The notes beneath the pieces were generated by a model. That model searched no databases, had not been told where the DNA came from, and saw only the letters and a program-made list of their open reading frames with translations. 64,000 bases of DNA from Streptomyces uncialis (GTDB taxonomy: Bacteria; Actinomycetota; Actinomycetes; Streptomycetales; Streptomycetaceae): NCBI RefSeq assembly GCF_036250755.1, contig NZ_CP109583.1, positions 4,340,001 to 4,404,000 of the forward strand, given 5' to 3'. Both the position numbers and the translations under genes were made by a program. Shown here in pieces: positions 58,021 through 64,000 of the stretch (its first letter is position 1; the number at the start of each line of letters is the position of its first letter).

Positions 58021-59055
58021 ATGGACCCGGTCCGACGCAACTTGCTCAGTGCGGGGCTTTTCTCCGTCGCCGTAAAGATCCCCGACTGGCGGGACGCCGT
58101 GGACAGGATCGCTCTGGCGCGGTCCGGTGAGGTGCGGCGGATCGGAGAAGGGGAGATCTCCATGGTCATCTCCATGACGCAGCATTTTTCCGATCTCGAC
58201 TACCAGTTCGGCGGACGAAACACACGTCCCGTGGCAGCGGCTTTTCTTGTGAACACAGTCGCCCCATACCTGACTGCGGAAGGGTCTGATTCCGTACGCG
58301 ACAGGATGCTGTCTGCCGCTTCCGATCTCTGTTATCTCACCGGCTACATGGCCGTCGATGAAGGGCAGCAGGGCTTGGGGCAGCGGTACTACCTGAAGGC
58401 AATGGAACTGGCCAGGTCCGCCAACGACAGGAACGCGCATTCCCTCGCGCTGCACGGGATGAGTTCCCAGGCACTTCAGCTCGGACACCACAGAACAGCG
58501 CTCCGCCTGACGTCGGCCGCCATGGCTGACGGACGTCAGATGGAGCCCAACATGCGAGCGTTCCTTGCCGGGCAGCGCGCTTACGCCAGCGCCTTGACGG
58601 AGGGGTCAGGTTCGGCGCTGCCGTTCCTCCGGAAGGCCGAGACGGAGATAGGGAAGACGGAGTCCGCGAGCAAGGTGGTCATGGGGCACTACAGGGATGC
58701 CGTACTAGAATTCGACATCGCACAGGTGAAGTACGGGCTGAACGACACCGCCGGTTCCGTGGAATCGCTGAAGCGGTACACAGCCATGCAAGATCGAAGG
58801 CATCGCCGCCGAGCGGTCCTCGACGGCGCGACGCTGGCGGAGCGGCAACTGGAGATCGGACATCTGGAGGCTGCTTGCTCCACCTGGGACCAGATGATGA
58901 CCGATTACCCGTACGTTCAGTCAGGCCGCGCCGACCAGAGGGTCATTTCCATGGTGAGCTCGCTCAAGCCGTTCCTGAAGAACTCCGTCGCTCGGGACCT
59001 CTATGAGCGGGCACGGGAAGCGGTGCGGCGACGCATCCCGCCCGGGAACAAGTAG
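58021..59055 (+). CDS. TPR regulator-like protein lacking HTH (paralogue 1)
   Basis: A 344-residue helical protein beginning 'MDPVRRNLLSAGLFSVAVKI'. This is the sequence that in XRE-TPR regulators follows the DNA-binding domain. TPR-like helices follow ('LCYLTGYMAVDEGQQGLGQR', 'LALHGMSSQALQLGHHRTAL', 'DAVLEFDIAQVKYGLNDTAG', 'GATLAERQLEIGHLEAACS'). No DNA-binding region is present, although ATG 58021 has a perfect GGGAGG, so the protein is naturally short. It is about 35-45% similar by eye to the protein at 60105. Confidence 0.82.
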   Translation: MDPVRRNLLSAGLFSVAVKIPDWRDAVDRIALARSGEVRRIGEGEISMVISMTQHFSDLDYQFGGRNTRPVAAAFLVNTVAPYLTAEGSDSVRDRMLSAASDLCYLTGYMAVDEGQQGLGQRYYLKAMELARSANDRNAHSLALHGMSSQALQLGHHRTALRLTSAAMADGRQMEPNMRAFLAGQRAYASALTEGSGSALPFLRKAETEIGKTESASKVVMGHYRDAVLEFDIAQVKYGLNDTAGSVESLKRYTAMQDRRHRRRAVLDGATLAERQLEIGHLEAACSTWDQMMTDYPYVQSGRADQRVISMVSSLKPFLKNSVARDLYERAREAVRRRIPPGNK

Positions 59056-59070
59056 CACCCGGTACCGGCG

Positions 59071-60093
59071 GTGACGGTGGACGAGTTCGACGCACTCCTG
59101 GCCCGCGAAGGCGACGGCGACGGATTCGATGCCCTTGAGCTGGCGCGGCGGGTGTCGGCCGGCGACGCCGGGAAGGAGACTCTGAGCCGACTGGAGGACT
59201 CGTTCGACAAGTTGGCCGTGCGATACCCGGGCTCTCCACCTCAAGAACTACTGGAACGAGTGCGCGGGCATTCCGCCGATGTGACTCGTCTGATGGACGC
59301 ACGTATGACGTTGGCGGAACAGCGACGTCTCCACGTGGTCGGAGGCTGGTTCCAACTGCTCGCGGCCACCCTGCACATCGACCTGAACCAGGAACACGCG
59401 GCCACCGCCAGTCTGCGGACGGCGGACACCCTCGCGCGCCATGCCGAGCACTCCGAGATCCGCTCCTGGTGCCACGAGACGGACGCTTGGCGGGTCCTTA
59501 CGGACGGTGTGTACGGGCGGGCAGTCGATCTGTCGCAGGCCGCACAGGAGTTGGCTCCAGCAGGCAGCTCCGTCGCGATTCAGGCGACCGCCCAGGAGGG
59601 GAGGGCGAGAGCGCGCTTGGGTGACCGGAAAGGCGCGTATGCCGCCATAGACAGGGTTCAGCGCATGTCGGCCACTCTGGAACCGCTGAAGAACGCTGAG
59701 CACCACTATCAGTACGAGCCCGGAAAGGCCCTCGCGTACACGGCGACCACACTGGCCTGGATCGGTGACCCCGCCGCGGAATCGTACGCGCGAGAAGTGA
59801 TCGCCGGACTCGCGCCCACCGGTGACGTCCAGAAGTGGCCCCGCCGAGTCGCGTCGGCCAACATCGACCTGGCTTTGGCACTGCTCGTCGACGACCGGCC
59901 GGACGAAGCGTGCGACGCGGTCCAGCGGGCGATACTGTCCGGCCGCGTCGTTCCCTCGAACCACTGGCGGGCGCTGGAAGTGGTCAGGGCGGTGGAAGCC
60001 CGGAAGCTGCCGGAAGCCCCTGATCTGCGCGAGGCGTATCAGGGTATGCGCTCGTCGGGAGCGGATCGCAGCCGGCAGAGACGATTGACCTAG
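59071..60093 (+). CDS. TPR regulator-like protein lacking HTH (distinct type)
   Basis: A 340-residue helical protein at GTG 59071, 15 bp after the previous stop. An acidic N terminus ('MTVDEFDALLAREGDGDGFD') is followed by TPR-like segments ('LHVVGGWFQLLAATLHIDLN', 'YGRAVDLSQAAQELAPAGSS', 'AQEGRARARLGDRKGAYAAI', 'ANIDLALALLVDDRPDEACD'). The type matches the C-terminal half of Streptomyces XRE regulators that follow the HTH. The HTH itself is missing. It lies between the two paralogous genes and is almost certainly in the same transcript. Confidence 0.8.
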   Translation: MTVDEFDALLAREGDGDGFDALELARRVSAGDAGKETLSRLEDSFDKLAVRYPGSPPQELLERVRGHSADVTRLMDARMTLAEQRRLHVVGGWFQLLAATLHIDLNQEHAATASLRTADTLARHAEHSEIRSWCHETDAWRVLTDGVYGRAVDLSQAAQELAPAGSSVAIQATAQEGRARARLGDRKGAYAAIDRVQRMSATLEPLKNAEHHYQYEPGKALAYTATTLAWIGDPAAESYAREVIAGLAPTGDVQKWPRRVASANIDLALALLVDDRPDEACDAVQRAILSGRVVPSNHWRALEVVRAVEARKLPEAPDLREAYQGMRSSGADRSRQRRLT

Positions 60094-60104
60094 GGAGACA
60101 GGAC

Positions 60105-61118
60105 GTGGAGCGACGCGAATTTGTCGGTGCGAGCATCTTCTCCGTTGCGCTCAATATCCCCGATTGGCCCGACGTCATGGGAAGAATGGAAGCGGTTCGA
60201 ACCGGGTCGGCACGCCGGGTGGGGATCTCCGATGTTGAGCTGGTCAAGCGCATGACAGCTCAGCTTTCCGATACGTACGACGAGTTCGGTGGCCGACACA
60301 CAAGACCCTTGGCCGCGACATTCATAGCCCAAACCGTCACACCTCTCCTCCTTACCGATGGGGCAGTGGAGACACGTAAAGCCATGATGTCCGCTGCCGC
60401 TTCCCTCTGCTTCCTGACCGGCTGGATGGCCGTGGACGAAGGAATGCATGGGATCGCTCAGCGCTACTACGTCAAAGGGTTGGAGTTGACAGGAGGAAGC
60501 GGCGACCGGCTGACTTACTGCCGTGTGCTCCGGGGGGTCTCGGTTCAGGCGGTGGACCTCGGCCACGGCGCCATGGCGGTACGTCTCGCGGACGCCGCTG
60601 CTGCCACCGCGCCGGAATCGGGACCGCGCATGCGGGCATTCATGGGCGGGCAGCAGGCTCATTCCCTTGCTGTCGCGGGAGACCGGAGTGCCGCACTGCG
60701 GAGCCTGCGGGAAGCGGAGCGGGCCATGGATCAGGCCGAGAGCACCTCGCAGAATCTCGGAAACTACGACCCGGCTGTTTTGGCCTATCACGTGTCACAG
60801 GTTCGATACGCGCTCGACGATGTTGCCGGAAGCGTTGACTCGCTGAAGCTGCATTTTCGCTTGCGGACACCGACGGACACCCGTAGGTCCGCTTTACGTT
60901 TCAGTTCCATTCTGGCCGAACGGCAGCTTGAACTTGGGCACGTGGAGCTGGCCTGCAACACATGGGCGCATGTTCTTGACGAGTATCCGAAAATCCACTC
61001 GGGCAGGGTTGACCGTCACGTCGCCGCAATCGCGCAGCTACTTTCGCCGTATCGCGCCAACCCGACAGCGCGTGAAGTGCGGGAGCGCGCCTTGCAGGCC
61101 ACCAGAGGCCAAGTGTGA
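60105..61118 (+). CDS. TPR regulator-like protein lacking HTH (paralogue 2)
   Basis: A 337-residue protein at GTG 60105 behind AGGGAGA, 11 bp after the preceding stop. It is clearly paralogous to the 58021 protein throughout: 'MERREFVGASIFSVALNIPD' against 'MDPVRRNLLSAGLFSVAVKI', then 'YDEFGGRHTRPLAATFIAQT', 'LCFLTGWMAVDEGMHGIAQR' and 'SSILAERQLELGHVELACN' at matching positions. The last residues 'ALQATRGQV' end the cassette. A duplication followed by divergence within one operon is the simplest reading. Confidence 0.82.
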   Translation: MERREFVGASIFSVALNIPDWPDVMGRMEAVRTGSARRVGISDVELVKRMTAQLSDTYDEFGGRHTRPLAATFIAQTVTPLLLTDGAVETRKAMMSAAASLCFLTGWMAVDEGMHGIAQRYYVKGLELTGGSGDRLTYCRVLRGVSVQAVDLGHGAMAVRLADAAAATAPESGPRMRAFMGGQQAHSLAVAGDRSAALRSLREAERAMDQAESTSQNLGNYDPAVLAYHVSQVRYALDDVAGSVDSLKLHFRLRTPTDTRRSALRFSSILAERQLELGHVELACNTWAHVLDEYPKIHSGRVDRHVAAIAQLLSPYRANPTAREVRERALQATRGQV

Positions 61119-61273
61119 AAGGCTCCCGCGCCCCGGGCGGCAACGGGTCGGGGCTCGGGGCTGACGGTGGGCGGTGGTGACCGTGAACGCCCGGCCGGGG
61201 CCCGGGGCTGCGACACGAAATGCGATGCCTCGCGGATAATCCGTCACGGGACGAACACCGCTACCCTGGACGG

Positions 61274-61762
61274 ATGACCGCTACCGCGCCCACCCGCGTC
61301 GAACCCGACCTCTCCTTCCTCCTCGACCACACCAGTCACGTCCTGCGGACCCGGATGGCCGCCGCCCTCTCGGAGATCGGGCTCACCGCGCGGATGCACT
61401 GTGTGCTCGTCCACGCCCTGGAGGAGGAGCGCACCCAGATCCAGCTCGCCGAGATCGGCGACATGGACAAGACGACCATGGTCGTCACGGTCGACGCCCT
61501 GGAGGAAGCCGGGCTCGCGGAACGGCGGCCGTCCCGGACCGACCGCCGGGCCCGGATCATCGCCGTCACCGACGAGGGCGCGACGATGGCCCGGCGCAGT
61601 CAGGAGATCGCGGACCGGGTGCACCGTGACGTGCTGGGTGTGCTTCCCGAGGGGGAACGCGAAGTCCTTACGCGGGCGTTGCTGCGGTTGGTCGACGGGC
61701 CGCTCGCGGTGCCCGTCGAGGGGCCGGCGCCTGTGCGGCGCGCCCGGCAGCGTAAGCGGTAG
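61274..61762 (+). CDS. MarR-family regulator
   Basis: A 162-residue winged-helix protein: 'FLLDHTSHVLRTRMAAALSE', 'IQLAEIGDMDKTTMVVTVDA', 'LEEAGLAERRPSRTDRRARI' (wing with the D-R-R-A-R motif) and dimerisation helices at both ends. MarR proteins respond to phenolic or oxidative signals and usually repress neighbouring efflux or detoxification genes. None is adjacent here. ATG 61274 gives the normal start. It ends in a basic tail ('RRARQRKR'). Confidence 0.9.
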   Translation: MTATAPTRVEPDLSFLLDHTSHVLRTRMAAALSEIGLTARMHCVLVHALEEERTQIQLAEIGDMDKTTMVVTVDALEEAGLAERRPSRTDRRARIIAVTDEGATMARRSQEIADRVHRDVLGVLPEGEREVLTRALLRLVDGPLAVPVEGPAPVRRARQRKR

Positions 61763-62419
61763 CCCTTGCGGGCGGCTTCTCAGTGCCGGGGTCGCCTGGC
61801 CCCGTGCAGGTCGCCTGTGCCTGCGGGCCCTGGGTTCGCTGTGCTGGGCGCACTTGTTCCCGTGCGGGTCGCTCGTGGGTTTGCGCAGTTCCCCGCGCCC
61901 CTGGGTTGCCTGTGCTCGGCGGACTTGTCGCTGTGCCGTCGCTCGTGGGGTGCGCAGTTCCCCGCGCCCCTGAGGTTGCGCCTCCCGCCGTCCCCGTCCG
62001 GCTGCGGGCCCTGGGTTGCCTGTGCTCGGCGCACTTGTTCCTGTGCCGTCGCTCGCCGGGTGCGCAGTTCCCCGCGCCCCTGAGGTTGCGCCTCCCGCCG
62101 TCCCCGTCCGGCTGCGGGCCCTGGGTTGCCTGTGCTCGGCGGACTTGTTCCTGTGCCGTCGCTCGTGGGGTGCGCAGTTCCCCGCGCCCCTGAGGTTGCG
62201 CCTCCCGCCGTCCCCGTTCGGCTGCGGGTCTGCCCTGGTCGCTCGCGCAGTTCCACGCGCCCCCCGGATACGCGGTGCTCAGCGCACTTGTTGCTGTGCT
62301 GGGCTTCCTGTACTGGGCGTGGGGCGAAGAACTCGCTTGATGGATGTGAAAGTTCGCCCTCATAGTTGCGGACTGCGACCGGCCAGGCAGGACGGCCCCT
62401 ACAGGAGGACACCCCACCC
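61763..62419. repeat. 110-bp tandem repeats and related interspersed repeats
   Basis: The word GCGCAGTTCCCCGCGCCCCT starts at 61883, 61952, 62062 and 62172. The last three are exactly 110 bp apart and the DNA between them is almost identical (GAGGTTGCGCCTCCCGCCGT; GGGTTGCCTGTGCTCGGCG; TTCCTGTGCCGTCGCTCG). This is the same family as the repeats at 26073 and 29002. Both strands are open in several frames purely because of the composition. No gene is supported until the 62420 start. Confidence 0.85.
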
Positions 62420-63061
62420 ATGCGCACTCTCTACGTCGTCACCCATCCGGAAGCGACGCACCATGTCGAGCGGGTCGTCGGGGGGTGGCATGACTCGGAG
62501 CTGACGGCCGGCGGGGTCCGGGCGGCGGTCTCCATCGCGCGGGCGCTGCGGGCCCAGGTGCCGGACGGCGCCGACGTCGAGCTGTTCTCCTCGGATCTGC
62601 GGCGCACCCTGCGGACGGCGGACGAGGTGGCCGGGTTGTTCGGTGTGCGGCCGGTCGTGGATCGCAGGCTGCGGGAGAAGTCCTACGGCGAGGCGGAGGG
62701 AAGGCCGCAGGAGTGGCTCGACCAGCGCTTCGTCCCGCCGCCGGCCGTCGGGGAACGGATGGACCACGACGAGGGCGTACCGGGCGCGGAGACCAAGGCG
62801 GTGTGGGCGCGGCGTATCTACGCGGCCATGGACGACATCCTGCGGAGTCCTTGCGAACACCAGATCGTCGTGACGCACGGCGGCTCCCTGACGTGCGTCG
62901 TGGCGGCATGGATCAAGATGCCGATCGAGTCCGCCGGTTACGCGAACTTCCGGGCGCCCTCCGGCAGCGTCACCACACTGCGCGAGGACGACTTCTTCCA
63001 CAACCGCCAGCTCGTCAGCCTCGGGGACATCCGACATCTCGACTCCGGCAAGGCCGGGTGA
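62420..63061 (+). CDS. histidine phosphatase superfamily protein with altered RHG motif
   Basis: A 213-residue protein at ATG 62420 behind AGGAGG. It has the branch-1 fold ('[18 protein letters not shown]', '[17 protein letters not shown]', '[18 protein letters not shown]'). The first motif is '[10 protein letters not shown]', so the phospho-accepting His is kept but the flanking Arg and Gly of RHG are Thr and Pro. The second catalytic His and 'Glu' regions look intact. Reduced or redirected activity is therefore likely. The gene stands alone after the repeat array. Confidence 0.88.
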   Translation: MRTLYVVTHPEATHHVERVVGGWHDSELTAGGVRAAVSIARALRAQVPDGADVELFSSDLRRTLRTADEVAGLFGVRPVVDRRLREKSYGEAEGRPQEWLDQRFVPPPAVGERMDHDEGVPGAETKAVWARRIYAAMDDILRSPCEHQIVVTHGGSLTCVVAAWIKMPIESAGYANFRAPSGSVTTLREDDFFHNRQLVSLGDIRHLDSGKAG

Positions 63062-63283
63062 CGACGGCCCAGTTGCCGCTGCGGGGCGGGTGGGCGGAGC
63101 CGGAACGAGGACTGCGCCCGCAGTCGATAGTCTGCAACGGAACTATCTGCTACGGTCGATCTCGTCGTCGTATCCGGCGCCGTCCACCCCGGACGCGCCG
63201 CAGTCACCACGGCATCCCCGAACAGCCACCTGATCCGGTCACCCGTCACCAGTCCCCCGAACGCACCGAGGAGACCAGCGACC

Positions 63284-63841
63284 ATGAGCGCCGAGCCCAC
63301 CCCCGCCACCGGTCCCACCGCCGCCATCGAAGCCACGAACCTCGGAGCCGCCGCCGATGGCCCCGGCGACGCCGCCGGGTCCTCCCCCGCCGGGCCCGCG
63401 CCCCGGCCGCTCACCGACGCCGACGCGTCCGCGCTGCTGGCCGCCGGGCGGTTCGGGACCCTCGCCGCGGTCCGGTCCACCGGACACCCGCACCTGTCGA
63501 CCGTCCTGTACGACTGGGACCCCGCGGAGCGGACCGTCCGGGTCTCCACCACCGCCGAACGGCTCAAGGCACGGCAGCTGCGGCGTGATCCGCACGCGTC
63601 ACTGCACGTCCAGGGGCCGGACGTGTGGTCGTTCGCGGTGGCCGAGGGGCTTGCCGAGGTGTCGGAGCCGACGGCCGTCCCCGGGGACACCGTCGGACGG
63701 GAACTGCTGGCGTTGACCCCCGGGTTCCCCGACCCCGCCAACGAGGCCGCCTTCCTTGCCCAGGCGGTGACGGACCGCCGGGTGGTGGTCCGGCTCCGCG
63801 TCTCCCGGCTGTACGGGACGGCCCTCGACATCACCGGCTGA
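63284..63841 (+). CDS. pyridoxamine 5'-phosphate oxidase-fold (FMN/F420-binding) protein
   Basis: A 185-residue protein at ATG 63284 behind GAGGAGA. A disordered Ala/Pro/Gly-rich N terminus (1-38) precedes a split-barrel domain: 'LLAAGRFGTLAAVRSTGHPH', 'STVLYDWDPAERTVRVSTTA', 'RLKARQLRRDPHASLHVQGP', 'WSFAVAEGLAEVSEP' and 'RLRVSRLYGTALDI'. It belongs to the TIGR03618/F420-binding group of actinobacterial PNPOx-like proteins, which reduce small molecules or bind F420. The substrate is unknown. Confidence 0.87.
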   Translation: MSAEPTPATGPTAAIEATNLGAAADGPGDAAGSSPAGPAPRPLTDADASALLAAGRFGTLAAVRSTGHPHLSTVLYDWDPAERTVRVSTTAERLKARQLRRDPHASLHVQGPDVWSFAVAEGLAEVSEPTAVPGDTVGRELLALTPGFPDPANEAAFLAQAVTDRRVVVRLRVSRLYGTALDITG

Positions 63842-63959
63842 CCGGCCCTTCCTCCCCGGTCGGCGGGAAGAGGGGCTCCGAAGGGGTGGCCCCGGGCGGC
63901 GGACCGCCGCTGTGGTGCGACCATCGGGGAGTACAGCCATCACCAGGCAGGAGTACTCC

Positions 63960-64000
63960 ATGGCCACGGAAGAAGACCGTTTCGATGTCGTCGTCCTGGG
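63960..64000 (+). CDS. start of an FAD/pyridine nucleotide-disulfide oxidoreductase-like gene (cut by window end)
   Basis: ATG 63960 behind CAGGAG begins 'MATEEDRFDVVVLG', the typical N terminus leading into the GxGxxG FAD-binding loop of dihydrolipoamide dehydrogenase-like flavoproteins. Only 13 codons are in the window, so the family call is tentative. Confidence 0.5.
   Translation, partial: MATEEDRFDVVVL

Noticed and set aside
61862..62240. CRISPR array suggested by regularly spaced repeats
   Set aside because: The unit is a 110-bp tandem duplication in which the spacers are also identical, and no cas gene is nearby.

Overview
The window is typical Streptomyces-type actinobacterial chromosome. 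GC is very high, GTG starts are common, and the families are actinomycete ones: DUF397/XRE/ATPase regulatory triplets, DUF5753, DUF5959, DUF2516, YbjN, mycothiol synthase MshA, a PHO-box-controlled pst operon, RepSA-type replication genes and a rare TTA codon. All calls come from reading translations and DNA by eye; no database search was run.

Layout. 1-5200: end of an FG-GAP repeat protein, a transporter fragment, a RelE-type toxin/XRE antitoxin pair, an F420-reductase-like protein, a DUF397/XRE/ATPase cluster and a DUF4291 gene. 5200-9235: a Fic protein behind a duplicated 38-bp operator-like repeat, an MFS transporter and gpmA. 9211-16117: a ~6.9-kb integrated island inserted at the 3' end of gpmA and bounded by a 24-bp direct repeat. 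It is a decayed pSAM2-like integrative element. Its integrase is split by a 982-bp IS5-family element and also carries an amber codon. Its rep gene has lost its 5' end and carries a frameshift and an ochre codon. The one intact cargo gene is AT-richer and encodes an ABC-type ATPase with a putative C-terminal HEPN motif and zinc-binding cysteines, which is the best candidate here for an undescribed defence or toxin system.

16396-25973: peptidyl-prolyl isomerase, DUF5959, a serine hydrolase, a translationally coupled three-gene cassette (61-aa peptide, unknown protein, DUF6895-like protein) and pstSCAB with a PHO box. 25974-29557: repeat-rich DNA holding an exported protein and a lipoprotein between two ~240-bp direct repeats. 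29558-39760: conserved core-like genes (RidA, YbjN, mshA, a methyltransferase-like protein, NlpC/P60 hydrolase, SpoIIE-type phosphatase, DUF2516, an HbhA-like protein with its XRE regulator, an NmrA-like protein).

39885-55600: accessory genes. These include two APH-fold kinases, an orphan MazF/PemK toxin, an epoxide hydrolase divergent from a WYL regulator, an old yellow enzyme/RidA pair divergent from a TetR regulator across a 32-bp palindrome, a HelD-like RNA polymerase-recycling ATPase, a glycosyltransferase fragment, two VOC proteins, a DD-peptidase-like hydrolase and a GntR regulator divergent from two small genes. 55617-64000: small unknown genes, an XRE-TPR regulator followed by three HTH-less TPR proteins, a MarR regulator, a 110-bp tandem repeat, a histidine phosphatase-fold protein, a PNPOx-like protein and the start of a flavoprotein gene.
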